From: Streptomyces brevispora
GTDB taxonomy: Bacteria > Actinomycetota > Actinomycetes > Streptomycetales > Streptomycetaceae
Reading direction: 5' to 3'
NCBI RefSeq assembly: GCF_007829885.1
Contig: NZ_VIWW01000001.1
Coordinates: forward strand, 1,550,001 to 1,614,000
Length of the DNA: 64,000 nucleotides
Shown: positions 43,829-52,921 of the stretch, piece by piece
How the letters are laid out: every line of letters starts with the position of its first letter
How positions within the stretch are numbered: the first letter of the stretch is position 1
Notes under the pieces: model-generated
What the model saw: the letters and a program-made list of their open reading frames with translations, nothing else
Databases searched by the model: none
Told to the model about the DNA's origin: nothing
Made by a program: the position numbers and the translations under genes

Positions 43829-44695
43829 GAGCAGCGCCGGGAACGCCTCGCCCAGGGCTGTGCGCCAGTCCCGGATGGGTTCGATCCCGGCCGCGGCGAA
43901 CCGGTCGTGCGCGAGCACGCTGAACGCCGGCCGGGGGGCGGGCCGTACCGAGGCCCCGCTGGTGGTCGGGCGGACCCGGGCCGGGTCGGCGCCGAGCAGC
44001 CGGAAGATCTCCCGGGAGAAGCCGAACCAGGTCGTCTCGCCGCCGCTGGTGCCGTGGTAGACCCCCGCCGGGGCGGTGCCGTCGAGCGCGGCCCGTCCGA
44101 GCCGGACCAGCCGGCCGGCCAGGTCGGCGGTCCAGGTGGGCTGGCCGCGCTGGTCGTCCACCACGTCGAGGGTGTCCTTGACGCCCTCCAGCCTGATCAT
44201 CGTCCGGACGAAGTTGCCGCCGCCGGCCCCGTACAGCCAGGCGGTGCGCACCACGTAGCCGGTGTCGGGGAGGGTCTCCAGGACGGCGCGTTCGCCCGCG
44301 AGCTTGGTGCGTCCGTAGGCGCTGCGCGGGCCGGTGGGGGCGTCCTCGCCGTACGGCCGGACGCCGTCCCCGGCGAACACGTAGTCGGTGGAGACGTGGA
44401 GCAGGACGGTGCCGTGCTCGCGGCAGGCCTCGGCGAGGACCGCGGGGCCGGTGCCGTTGACCCGCAGCGCGGCGTCCTCCTGGCTCTCGGCGTCGTCGAC
44501 GGCGGTCCAGGCGGCGCAGTTGACCACGACCGCGGGGCGGTGGGCGGCGAACGTCTCCCGGACGCGGGCCGGATCGGCGATGTCCAGGGCGGTGCGGTCC
44601 GCCGCGACGGCGGTGACGTCCTCGTGGGCGAGGGCGGCCAGCAGGTCCTGGCCCAGCATTCCGGCGGCCCCGGTGACCAGCCAGACGGGGCTCAC
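43811..44695 (-). CDS. rfbD: dTDP-4-dehydrorhamnose reductase
   Basis: A 294-residue SDR-fold reductase making dTDP-L-rhamnose, final step. WLVTGAAGMLGQDLL at about 4-18 is the NADPH motif, VLLHVSTDYVFAGDG near 95 and YGRTKLAGER near 125 (YxxxK) the active site. GTG 44695 overlaps the rfbB stop as GTGA, so translation is coupled; a longer frame to 44749 lies wholly inside rfbB and is rejected. Confidence 0.95.
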   Translation of the reverse strand: MSPVWLVTGAAGMLGQDLLAALAHEDVTAVAADRTALDIADPARVRETFAAHRPAVVVNCAAWTAVDDAESQEDAALRVNGTGPAVLAEACREHGTVLLHVSTDYVFAGDGVRPYGEDAPTGPRSAYGRTKLAGERAVLETLPDTGYVVRTAWLYGAGGGNFVRTMIRLEGVKDTLDVVDDQRGQPTWTADLAGRLVRLGRAALDGTAPAGVYHGTSGGETTWFGFSREIFRLLGADPARVRPTTSGASVRPAPRPAFSVLAHDRFAAAGIEPIRDWRTALGEAFPALLAAERP

Positions 44696-45678
44696 AGTGC
44701 GGCCCTCTCCTTGAGCGGCTCCCACCAGGCGCTGTTCGCGCGGTACCACCGCACGGTCTCGGCGAGGCCGGTGCGGAAGTCCTTGCGGGGCTCGTAGCCG
44801 AGCTCCTCGCGGATCTTGGTGCAGTCCACGGAGTAGCGGCGGTCGTGGCCCTTGCGGTCCTCGACGTAGGTGACGTCGGTGTCCCAGTCGGCGCCGCAGG
44901 CCTCCAGCAGCAGACCGGTGAGTTCCTTGTTGGAGAGTTCGGTGCCGCCGCCGATGTTGTAGACCTCGCCCGCGCGTCCCCGGGTGCGGACGAGTTCGAT
45001 GCCCTGGACGTGGTCGTCGATGTGCAGCCAGTCGCGGACATGGGCGCCGTCGCCGTACAGCGGGACCGGCCGGCCCTGGAGCAGGTGGGTGACGAACAGC
45101 GGGACGACCTTCTCGGGGAAGTGGTGGTGCCCGTAGTTGTTGGAGCAGCGGGTCACCCGTACGTCGAGTCCGTGGGTGCGGTGGTACGAGAGCGCGATCA
45201 GGTCGCTCGACGCCTTGGAGGCGGAGTACGGGGAGTTGGGTGCGAGGGGTTCGCTCTCGGTCCAGGAGCCTTCGTCGACCGATCCGTAGACCTCGTCGGT
45301 GGAGATGTGCACGAAGGTCTCCACGCCCGCCAGGTGCGCGGCGTGGACGAGGGTGTGGGTTCCCACGACGTTGGTGCGGACGAAGGTGGCGCCGCCGTCG
45401 ATGGAGCGGTCCACGTGCGATTCGGCGGCGAAGTGCACCACCTGGTCGTGCCCGGCCATGAGACCGCCGACCAGTTCCGCGTCACAGATGTCGCCCTGGA
45501 CGAACGAGAAACCCGGGTGGTCGCGGACCTCGTCGAGGTTGGCCGGGTTGCCCGCGTAGGTGAGCTTGTCGAGCACGGTGACGGCCACGTCACCGGGTCC
45601 GTCCGGGCCCAGCAGCGTACGGACGTAGTGCGAGCCGATGAAGCCGGCACCGCCGGTCACCAGGATGTGGGTCGTCAT
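44692..45678 (-). CDS. rfbB: dTDP-glucose 4,6-dehydratase
   Basis: A 328-residue extended SDR enzyme, second step of dTDP-L-rhamnose synthesis. ILVTGGAGFIGSHYVR at 5-20 binds NAD, FVHISTDEVYGSV near 120 has the TDE catalytic motif, YSASKASSD near 155 the YxxxK. ATG 45678 overlaps the rfbA stop (ATGA). Middle gene of the tightly coupled rfbA-rfbB-rfbD unit. Confidence 0.96.
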   Translation of the reverse strand: MTTHILVTGGAGFIGSHYVRTLLGPDGPGDVAVTVLDKLTYAGNPANLDEVRDHPGFSFVQGDICDAELVGGLMAGHDQVVHFAAESHVDRSIDGGATFVRTNVVGTHTLVHAAHLAGVETFVHISTDEVYGSVDEGSWTESEPLAPNSPYSASKASSDLIALSYHRTHGLDVRVTRCSNNYGHHHFPEKVVPLFVTHLLQGRPVPLYGDGAHVRDWLHIDDHVQGIELVRTRGRAGEVYNIGGGTELSNKELTGLLLEACGADWDTDVTYVEDRKGHDRRYSVDCTKIREELGYEPRKDFRTGLAETVRWYRANSAWWEPLKERAAL

Positions 45679-46745
45679 GAGGAGATCTGCACCTTGCTGT
45701 GGTCGCCGAGGACGAGGCGGTGGGCGGAGGGGCTCCTGGGCGCGGGGGTCACCTCGACCTCGTGGCCGATGAGGGAGGCCTCGACGCGGCGGACGCCGTC
45801 GATCGAGGCGCCCCGCAGGACGATGGAGTACTCGATCTCGCTGTCCTCGATCCGGCACTCCTGGGCGACCGAGGTGAACGGCCCGACGTAGGCGTCGCTG
45901 ATCACGGAGCGGGCGCCGATGATGGCGGGGCCGACGATCCGGCTGCGGGTGACCCGGGCGCCCTGTTCGATCCGTACCCGGCCGATGATCTCGCTCTCGT
46001 CGTCGACGTGGGCGCCGTCGGTGCACGGTTCGATGGTCTCCAGGACGGTCCGGTTGACCTCCAGCATGTCGGTGACGTTGCCGGTGTCCTTCCAGTACCC
46101 GCGGATCATGGTGGAGCGGACGTCGCGCTCCTGGTCGATCAGCCACTGGATGGCGTGGGTGATCTCCAGCTCGCCGCGCCAGGACGGGCGGATGGAGCGG
46201 ACCGCCTCGTGGATGACCCGGGTGAAGAGGTAGACACCGACGAGTGCCAGGTCGCTCTTGGGTTCCCTGGGCTTCTCCTCCAGGGCCACCACCCTGCCCT
46301 CGCCGTCGAGCTCCGCGACGCCGAACGAGGTCGGGTCGGGCACCTGGGTCAGCAGGATCTGGGCGTCGGGCCGGTCCGCCCGGAACCCCTCGACCAGGCC
46401 GGCGATCCCGCCGATGATGAAGTTGTCCCCGAGGTACATGACGAAATCCTCGTCGCCCAGGAAGCGCTGGGCGATCAGGACCGCGTGCGCGAGGCCGAGC
46501 GGCTCGGACTGCGGGATGTAGGTGACGTCGATGCCGAACCGGGAACCGTCGCCGACCGCCGCGCGGATCTCCTCCTCGGTGTCGCCCACGATGATGCCGA
46601 CCTCGGTGATGCCCGCTTCCGCGATGGCCTCCAGGCCGTAGAACAGCACCGGTTTGTTCGCCACCGGGACCAGTTGTTTGGCCGAGGTGTGGGTGATCGG
46701 ACGGAGCCGGGTGCCCGCCCCACCGGAAAGTACGAGAGCCTTCAC
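45675..46745 (-). CDS. rfbA: Glucose-1-phosphate thymidylyltransferase, long form
   Basis: A 356-residue nucleotidyltransferase making dTDP-glucose from glucose 1-phosphate and dTTP. KALVLSGGAGTRLRPITHTSAKQLVP, split as LSGGAGTRLRP and HTSAKQLVPVANKP, is the pyrophosphorylase signature. It is the long StrD-like form with a C-terminal left-handed beta-helix (DESEIIGRVRIEQGARVTRS, VISDAYVGPFTSV), not the 290-residue RmlA. GTG 46745 fits family N-termini (MKALVLSGG); GTG 46763 would add six residues. First gene of the leftward rfbABD unit. Confidence 0.93.
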   Translation of the reverse strand: MKALVLSGGAGTRLRPITHTSAKQLVPVANKPVLFYGLEAIAEAGITEVGIIVGDTEEEIRAAVGDGSRFGIDVTYIPQSEPLGLAHAVLIAQRFLGDEDFVMYLGDNFIIGGIAGLVEGFRADRPDAQILLTQVPDPTSFGVAELDGEGRVVALEEKPREPKSDLALVGVYLFTRVIHEAVRSIRPSWRGELEITHAIQWLIDQERDVRSTMIRGYWKDTGNVTDMLEVNRTVLETIEPCTDGAHVDDESEIIGRVRIEQGARVTRSRIVGPAIIGARSVISDAYVGPFTSVAQECRIEDSEIEYSIVLRGASIDGVRRVEASLIGHEVEVTPAPRSPSAHRLVLGDHSKVQISS

Positions 46746-47265
46746 TTTTGTATCTGCCCCCACGATGAGATGGCGGTCCTGTCGCGGCTGCGACCTGTCG
46801 GGCGACCATACTTAGATTCACCGTCCCATCTGTGGCGAAACAGCCCTCACGCCCCTTTACCGACACATCCGGACGAAAAGCGGCAGTGGCCCGTAACCAC
46901 CTGTCGCTTTTCGCGCCCGCCCGACCCACCGGCGCGGAAACACGCTTTCGTCACGCCGAACTGGTTTACGGGCGCAGCCACCCCGGATGTGGAGCGACAC
47001 CCCCGTGACCAGTGCGGCACATTTCGTATTTTTGTGGGCACATCGCGCGAATTCGCCAACCGGGAACTCGGTTGCTTCCATTCGCTAAACTCTCACAAAC
47101 CTTTCACCTTCATCTCATGATCGGACTGGCTGCCGTTCATATGGTGGGGCCTCTGTACCCCCCATGCCCACCGGGCGGCCTGTCAGCTACCGGTCGCCCG
47201 GCCGGCCGTGCCGCCACGTCGGCCCCACCGCGCACGTGAGCGCTCGCGCTCTTTGGAGTCCCCCA
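46746..47265. other. Long divergent intergenic region between rfbA and the polymerase gene
   Basis: About 520 bp with no supported gene and clearly lower G+C than its surroundings. It contains A/T-rich promoter-like patches (TAAGTATG on the minus strand near 46810, CATATGG near 47140) and a strong inverted repeat (46874-46913). Room for a small RNA or extensive regulation. Confidence 0.7.
46874..46913. repeat. Inverted repeat in the rfbA upstream region
   Basis: CGAAAAGCG-G-CAG-TGG pairs with CCA-C-CTG-T-CGCTTTTCG: a stem of about 15 bp with two mismatched positions and a 7-nt loop. Each strand ends in a TTTT/AAAA run, so it could terminate a short transcript in either direction or bind a dimeric regulator. 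Confidence 0.7.
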
Positions 47266-49338
47266 GTGCAACTGCTCTCCCCGGTCCTGCGGTACGCCGC
47301 GAAGGTCCTCCCGATCGCCGTACTGACCGCGTCCTTCGCCGCTCAGGCCGCCGCAGCCGTTGTCCCGCACCTCGCACTGCTCATCGCGGCGACGGCCGCC
47401 AACCTCCTGGCCGAGGCCTCCCTGCACCGCTGGTGGCCCGGCCAGGTCTCCCTGCTCGCCAAGGTCCGGGCCGATGTCATGGTCCGGAGGCTGACCTGTG
47501 ACTTCCTGCTGATCGTGGGGCTGCTCCGGCTGGGCGGGTACCACCGGGAAACGGAATATCTCCCCCTGGTCCTCGGCCTGCTCTTCTTCTACGCGCTCCA
47601 CTTGGCCGGCCACGCGGCGGCGATCCGGGTGCGCGCCCTGCGGACCATGCCGCTGCTCACCCGCAACATCGACGCCTCCGCGCTGCGGATCGCCCCGGCG
47701 CCGCCCTCACTGCTGACGCGCCGCCACGGGCCGCGCCTGCTGCTGTTCGGGCTGCCCGCGACCGCGGGCCTGCTGGTGACGGCGGCGAGCGACGAGCCGG
47801 AGTTCGCCTCGGCGGGCATCGCGGTGTCGGCCGCTCTCGCCGCCGTCTCGCTCGGCAGGCTGGTGTGGTGTCTGGTGCGCCGCCGCCCGTCGTCGCCCGA
47901 GGAGGTGCTGGACTGGTTCGACGGCTGGCTCGCCGACTACCGGCCGACCGTCGGCATGTACTTCTCCGGCGGCGCCTCGTCCGCGTACCAGGCCAACATG
48001 TGGCTCGACGCGCTGGCCGGGCTCGACGGCCGCCCGCTGATCGTGCTGCGCGAGCGCTTCATGATGCAGCGGATCGGTGCGACGGACATCCCCATCGTGT
48101 GCATCCCGAAGGTCTCCCAGTTGCTCCGCCTGGAGCAGTCGACCCTGAAGCTGCTGATCCACCCCGCGAACTCCGGCAAGACCTCGCAGATCCTGCGGAT
48201 ACCGTCGATCAAACACGCCTTCGTCAACCACGGCGAGAGCGACAAGCTCTCCAGCTGCAATCCGTACGCGAAGGCCTACGACGAGGTGTGGGTCGCCGGA
48301 CCGGCCGCGCGCGAACGCTACGCGCTGGCCGACGTCGGCATCGAGGACCGCGACGTGGTGGAGATCGGCCGCCCCCAGCTCGCCCCGATCACCCCGTACA
48401 CGGGCCCGCCCACCGGTGCGTACACGACCGTGCTCTACGCCCCCACCTGGGAGGGCTGGGACGGCAATCCGGGGAACACCTCGGTCATCCTGGCCGGCGA
48501 GAACATCGTCCGGGCACTGCTCGCCGACCCCGGCGTCCGGCTGCTCTACAAGCCGCACCCGATGACGGGCTCGGTCGATCCCCTGGCCGGCGCCGCCAAC
48601 GACCGTATCCAGGCCCTGATCCAGGAGGCCAACCGCGGCCGCACCGGCCCGCGCCCCGGTCCGCAGGCCGCTGCCGAACTGGCCCGGCGGACCTCGGAGC
48701 TGCACAGGCTGACCGACGCCTCGTTCCGGGACGACGCGGACGACGCGGAGCGCATGCTGGTACAGAGCACGCCGGAACCCGGCCGGGCCGAGGCCGTCAC
48801 CGCGGCGACCGCGGCCTGGGAGGCGGCCCACTGGGCGTCGCTCCCCGCGGCGGAACACCAGATCATCACCACCCCGCAGCCCGCGCTGTACGCCTGCTTC
48901 AACGAGGCGGACCTGTTGATCAGCGATGTGTCGAGCGTGGTCACGGACTATCTGGCGGCCGAGAAGCCGTACGCCGTGGCGAACACCAGCGACATGCCCG
49001 AGGACCTCTTCCGCGACGCGTTCCCGACGGTCGGCGCGGCGACGATCCTGACCCCGGACGCGGCGGGTGTCGCCGCGCTTCTCGACGCGGTGCGCCACCC
49101 CGGCAACGACGGGCTGGGCGCGGCCCGCGCCGCTCTGAAGCTCCAGCTCCTCGGCCCCTCGGACCCGCCGTCCCAGGCACGCTTCGCCGAGGCGGCGATC
49201 GGGCTGTGCGAGGTGGCTGACGAACACCGCGCACGGATGTCGAACCGGCTGCTCGCGGCTATCCCGACACAGCGGGGAGCGCTGGAGGAGGCGGAGGCGG
49301 CCGACGAGGAACAGCTGGAGCCGACACCCGAGGGATAG
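47266..49338 (+). CDS. Membrane CDP-glycerol glycerophosphotransferase family protein
   Basis: A 690-residue protein, GTG 47266 with GGAG nine bases upstream. Residues 1-210 contain several hydrophobic helices (LALLIAATAANLLAEA, LLIVGLLRLGGY, LVLGLLFFYALHL, LLLFGLPATAGLLV). The remainder is a Glyphos_transf (TagB/TagF-type) domain: HAFVNHGESDK near 315, YAPTWEGW near 390, YKPHPMTG near 427, LISDVSSVVTDYL near 552. These enzymes transfer glycerol- or ribitol-phosphate units onto teichoic-acid chains. The extra membrane domain distinguishes it from classic TagF. Flanked by dTDP-rhamnose and galE genes, so a wall glycopolymer role is likely. Confidence 0.88.
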   Translation: MQLLSPVLRYAAKVLPIAVLTASFAAQAAAAVVPHLALLIAATAANLLAEASLHRWWPGQVSLLAKVRADVMVRRLTCDFLLIVGLLRLGGYHRETEYLPLVLGLLFFYALHLAGHAAAIRVRALRTMPLLTRNIDASALRIAPAPPSLLTRRHGPRLLLFGLPATAGLLVTAASDEPEFASAGIAVSAALAAVSLGRLVWCLVRRRPSSPEEVLDWFDGWLADYRPTVGMYFSGGASSAYQANMWLDALAGLDGRPLIVLRERFMMQRIGATDIPIVCIPKVSQLLRLEQSTLKLLIHPANSGKTSQILRIPSIKHAFVNHGESDKLSSCNPYAKAYDEVWVAGPAARERYALADVGIEDRDVVEIGRPQLAPITPYTGPPTGAYTTVLYAPTWEGWDGNPGNTSVILAGENIVRALLADPGVRLLYKPHPMTGSVDPLAGAANDRIQALIQEANRGRTGPRPGPQAAAELARRTSELHRLTDASFRDDADDAERMLVQSTPEPGRAEAVTAATAAWEAAHWASLPAAEHQIITTPQPALYACFNEADLLISDVSSVVTDYLAAEKPYAVANTSDMPEDLFRDAFPTVGAATILTPDAAGVAALLDAVRHPGNDGLGAARAALKLQLLGPSDPPSQARFAEAAIGLCEVADEHRARMSNRLLAAIPTQRGALEEAEAADEEQLEPTPEG

Positions 49339-49347
49339 GCCCCGGCC

Positions 49348-49410
49348 GACGCACGGCAGAGGCCCGGCGCCGCCCCCGAAAAGGGTGGTGCCGGGCCTCT
49401 GCCGTGCGTC
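49348..49410. terminator. Bidirectional terminator between the polymerase gene and galE
   Basis: A perfect 21-bp stem, GACGCACGGCAGAGGCCCGG-C and its complement, around a 21-nt loop, between two convergent genes. Confidence 0.92.
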
Positions 49411-49420
49411 CGCGCGCTCG

Positions 49421-50392
49421 CTACGGGTGACGGTGGCGCCAGCCCTGCCAGGCGGAGTCGATCATCTCGTCCACGCCGTACCGGGCCGACCAGCCCAGTT
49501 CCGCGCGGATCCGGTCGGCGCCGGCGACCACGCGTGCCGGGTCACCGGCCCGGCGGGCGGTCACCTCGGGGGCCATGTGCCCGTTGTCCGTCACCTTGAG
49601 GATCCGGTCCACCATCTCCCGTACGGAACTGCCCTCACCGCGGCCGATGTTGAGGGTGAGATCCGTACCCCGCTCGGCCGCGTCGAGCCGGATCGCGGCG
49701 GCGAGGTGGGCGGAGGCGATGTCCTTGACGTGGATGTAGTCGCGGACGCAGGTGCCGTCCGGCGTCGCGTAGTCGTCACCGAAGATCCGCGGGCCCTCGC
49801 CGGCCTCGAGGCGCTCGAAGACCATCGGGATGAGGTTGAACACCCCGGCGTCGGCGAGTTCGGGCGACGCCGCACCGGCGACGTTGAAGTAGCGGAGCGA
49901 GGCGCAGCGCAGTCCGTGGGCGCGGGCGGCGGCGTGGATCAGCCACTCGCCGACGAGCTTGGTCTCGCCGTACGGGCTCATCGGCGCGCAGGGGGTCTCC
50001 TCGGTGACGAGGTCGACATCGGGCATGCCGTAGACGGCGGCGGAGGAGGAGAACACCAGCCGGTCGACACCCGCGTCGACCATGCTCTCGAGCAGCACCT
50101 CCAGACCCGTCACGTTCTCCCGGTAGTAGTGGAGGGGACGCTCGACGGACTCGCCGACCTGCTTCTTGCCCGCGATGTGCACCACGCCGGTCACGCCGTG
50201 TTCACGGATCGCCGCGTCCAGTGCCTGACGGTCGAGAACACTGCCGGTCACCAGGGGCACCCCGGAGGGCACGCTCTCGGCGTTCCCGGTCGACAGGTCG
50301 TCGTACACGACGACCTGCTGACCGCCCGCGAGCATCGCGCGCACGACATGCGCACCGATGTATCCCGCCCCACCCGTAACCATCCAGGTCAT
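49421..50392 (-). CDS. galE: UDP-glucose 4-epimerase
   Basis: A 323-residue extended SDR epimerase interconverting UDP-glucose and UDP-galactose. MVTGGAGYIGAHVVRAM at 4-20 binds NAD, RLVFSSSAAVYG near 118 and YGETKLVGEWL near 148 carry Ser and YxxxK, and LRYFNVAGA near 173 is family-typical. ATG 50392 (MTWMVTGGAG) has GGGAG nine bases upstream; the longer frame to 50482 has none. Supplies UDP-galactose, plausibly for the surrounding glycopolymer genes. Confidence 0.94.
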   Translation of the reverse strand: MTWMVTGGAGYIGAHVVRAMLAGGQQVVVYDDLSTGNAESVPSGVPLVTGSVLDRQALDAAIREHGVTGVVHIAGKKQVGESVERPLHYYRENVTGLEVLLESMVDAGVDRLVFSSSAAVYGMPDVDLVTEETPCAPMSPYGETKLVGEWLIHAAARAHGLRCASLRYFNVAGAASPELADAGVFNLIPMVFERLEAGEGPRIFGDDYATPDGTCVRDYIHVKDIASAHLAAAIRLDAAERGTDLTLNIGRGEGSSVREMVDRILKVTDNGHMAPEVTARRAGDPARVVAGADRIRAELGWSARYGVDEMIDSAWQGWRHRHP

Positions 50393-50598
50393 GTCGTGCG
50401 TCTCCCTGTCCGAGGTCATACCCGTCCGCTTCACCCTACGTGCAGACCACGTCGGACCGGCGGACCGGACCTCGCCGTTCAAAGGCGGCTGACAGCAATC
50501 AATTACGCTGTCCGGGTGCCGGATGCCGTCTCACTGTCCAACGGTGTGCACCGCACTCCTCGCACAGACCCTCGGACAGCTCTCTGGACTGGTGGACG

Positions 50599-52830
50599 AT
50601 GCCTCGACTGACACTCATCGTGCCTGCGTACAACGTGCAGGGGTACATCGGGGAGTGTCTCGACTCCGTGCTCCAGCAGGACTTCACCGACTTCGAGATC
50701 ATCGGCATCGACGACTGCTCACCGGACGGCTCCGGCGCGATCCTCGACACGTACGCGGAACGCGACGCCCGCATCCGTGTGCTCCACCTCACCGAGAACG
50801 TGGGTCTGGGACGCGCGCGCAACGCGGGAATCGACGAGGCGACCGGTGACTATCTGCTCTTCCTCGACAGCGACGACACCCTGGCCCCGGGCTCGCTGGC
50901 GGCCATCGCGGCGCGCCTCGACGCGACGGACGACCCCGACGTCCTGATCTACGACTACACCCGCACCTACTGGGACGGACGGCTGCTGCGCAACAAGCGC
51001 GCGGAGCTGCTGGACGAGAGCGGTCCCGCCGTCTTCTCCCTGGCGGACCGGCCGCAGTTGCTGGACCTGCTGCAGATCGTGTGGAACAAGGCGTACCACC
51101 GCGACTTCGTCGCCCGGCACGGATTCCGCTTCCCGCCCGGGTATTACGAGGACGCGCCGTGGACGTACTCCTCGCTGATCTCGGCGCGGAGCATCGCCGT
51201 CCTCGACCGCTCCTGTGTGCTGTACCGGCAGCGGCGTGAGGGCGGGAACATCCTCCGCACGGTCAGCCGCAAGCATTTCGATGTCTTCGATCAGTACGAC
51301 CGGGTTTTCGCCTATCTGGACTCGCGGCCGGATCTCGATGTCTGGCGTCCGGCGCTCTTCAGGAAAATGGTCGACCACTTCCTGACCGTCCTGGAGAAGC
51401 CCGGCCGGCTTCCGAAGAACACACGGGCCGAGTTCTTCCACCGCGCGGCCAAGGAGTACCGGAGCCGCCTTCCGGAGGGCTTCGAGCGGCCGCTGGGCGG
51501 CCGGGGCTACAAGTACGCGCTGCTGGGCCTCGACTCCTACCCGGCGCTGGTCGGCGTCACCCGGGTCAACAACGTGCGCAACCGGGCCCAGCTGGGCGGC
51601 CGGGCCCGTGCCGGCCGGGCCAAGCGCGCCGCTCTGGGAATGTTCTACAAGTCCCAGCTGCACATGCCGCTGGACGAGAACCTCGCGGTGTTCTCCGCGT
51701 ACTGGGGCCGCGGCTACTCCTGCAACCCCGCGGCCATCGAGGCGGAGCTGGGCCGGCTGGCCCCGGACGTGCGCCGGGTCTGGGCGGTCAGGTCCGAGCA
51801 CCGCGACCGGGTCCCCAAGGGCGTCGACACCGTGGTCGTCGGGTCCCGCGAGTACTGGTCGGTGATGGCCCGCGCGAAGTACCTGACGAACAACGTGAAC
51901 TTCGGCGACACCGTGATCAAGCGCGAGGGCCAGATCCATCTGCAGACCCATCACGGCACCCCGCTGAAGACGATGGGGCTGGACCAGGCCCAGTTCCCCG
52001 CGTCCACCAGCATGGACATGGAGAAGCTGCTCAGCCGGTGCGACCGCTGGGACTACAGCCTGTCCGCCAACCGGTTCTCCACCACCGTGTGGGAGCGGGT
52101 CTACCCCTGTCGGTACACCTCGCTGGAGACCGGCTACCCGCGCAACGACGTACTGCTCAACTCCACCGCGGCGGACGTCTCACGGGCCCGGCACGAACTC
52201 GGCCTGGCGGACGGCTCGACGGCCTTCCTCTACGCGCCGACCCACCGCGAGTACCAGAAGTCCTTCACCCCGCGGCTCGACCTGCCGAGGCTGGCGGAGG
52301 AGCTGGGTCCGGACGTCACCCTGCTGGTGCGCGGTCACTACTTCTACAAGCCGACCGGGCGCCTCGCCGACCTCCAGGCCAGCGGCCGGATCATCGACGT
52401 CTCCGCGCACGGGAACGTCGAGCAGCTCTACCTCGCGGCGGACGCCCTCGTCACGGACTACTCATCGGCGATGTTCGACTACGCCAACCTGGACCGGCCG
52501 ATCGTGATCTACGCCGACGACTGGGACACGTACCGGGTCGTGCGCGGCACCTACTTCGACCTGATGGCCGAGCCGCCGGGAGCCGTGGCGACCAGCCAGG
52601 AGGAGCTCACCTCGGTCCTCGGTTCGCAGGACTGGCGGAGCCAGCGGTCGGCCGGGCTGCGCAAGGCGTTCCGGGAGCGCTACTGCGACTTCGACGACGG
52701 CCGCGCCGCGGAGCGCGTCGTGCGCCGGGTGTTCCTGGGCGAGCAGACGCTGCTTCCGGTCGTCCCGCTCGCCGAGCGCACCCCGGCCCCCTCCCCCGCC
52801 GAGGCGCTCTCAGCGGCCGGCCGCTCCTGA
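50599..52830 (+). CDS. Fused family-2 glycosyltransferase and CDP-glycerol glycerophosphotransferase
   Basis: A 743-residue two-domain protein, ATG 50599 (MPRLTLIVPAYNVQGYIGE). Residues 1-330 are a GT-A glycosyltransferase: VPAYNVQGYIGECLDSVL at 8-25, GIDDCSPDGSG near 35, LLFLDSDDTLAPGS with the DxD near 86-92. Residues 400-743 are a Glyphos_transf domain: QTHHGTPLKTMGL near 448, YAPTHREYQKSF near 544, VRGHYFY near 576, LVTDYSSAMFDYANLDRP near 617. It could add a sugar and a glycerol-phosphate unit in turn, making a disaccharide-phosphate-like polymer. No membrane helix. Divergent from galE. Confidence 0.93.
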   Translation: MPRLTLIVPAYNVQGYIGECLDSVLQQDFTDFEIIGIDDCSPDGSGAILDTYAERDARIRVLHLTENVGLGRARNAGIDEATGDYLLFLDSDDTLAPGSLAAIAARLDATDDPDVLIYDYTRTYWDGRLLRNKRAELLDESGPAVFSLADRPQLLDLLQIVWNKAYHRDFVARHGFRFPPGYYEDAPWTYSSLISARSIAVLDRSCVLYRQRREGGNILRTVSRKHFDVFDQYDRVFAYLDSRPDLDVWRPALFRKMVDHFLTVLEKPGRLPKNTRAEFFHRAAKEYRSRLPEGFERPLGGRGYKYALLGLDSYPALVGVTRVNNVRNRAQLGGRARAGRAKRAALGMFYKSQLHMPLDENLAVFSAYWGRGYSCNPAAIEAELGRLAPDVRRVWAVRSEHRDRVPKGVDTVVVGSREYWSVMARAKYLTNNVNFGDTVIKREGQIHLQTHHGTPLKTMGLDQAQFPASTSMDMEKLLSRCDRWDYSLSANRFSTTVWERVYPCRYTSLETGYPRNDVLLNSTAADVSRARHELGLADGSTAFLYAPTHREYQKSFTPRLDLPRLAEELGPDVTLLVRGHYFYKPTGRLADLQASGRIIDVSAHGNVEQLYLAADALVTDYSSAMFDYANLDRPIVIYADDWDTYRVVRGTYFDLMAEPPGAVATSQEELTSVLGSQDWRSQRSAGLRKAFRERYCDFDDGRAAERVVRRVFLGEQTLLPVVPLAERTPAPSPAEALSAAGRS

Positions 52831-52872
52831 CCGATCCGGGGCATCCGGCGAACCGGGCGCCCCGGAAAACAC

Positions 52873-52908
52873 GCCGGTCCCGGCTCCCCGAGGGGAACCG
52901 GGACCGGC
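52873..52908. terminator. Bidirectional terminator between the fused transferase gene and obgE
   Basis: GCCGGTCCCGG pairs with CCGGGACCGGC, with an inner CCCC-GA-GGGG hairpin, between convergent genes. Confidence 0.9.
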
Positions 52909-52921
52909 GGAGTCTCCCGTG

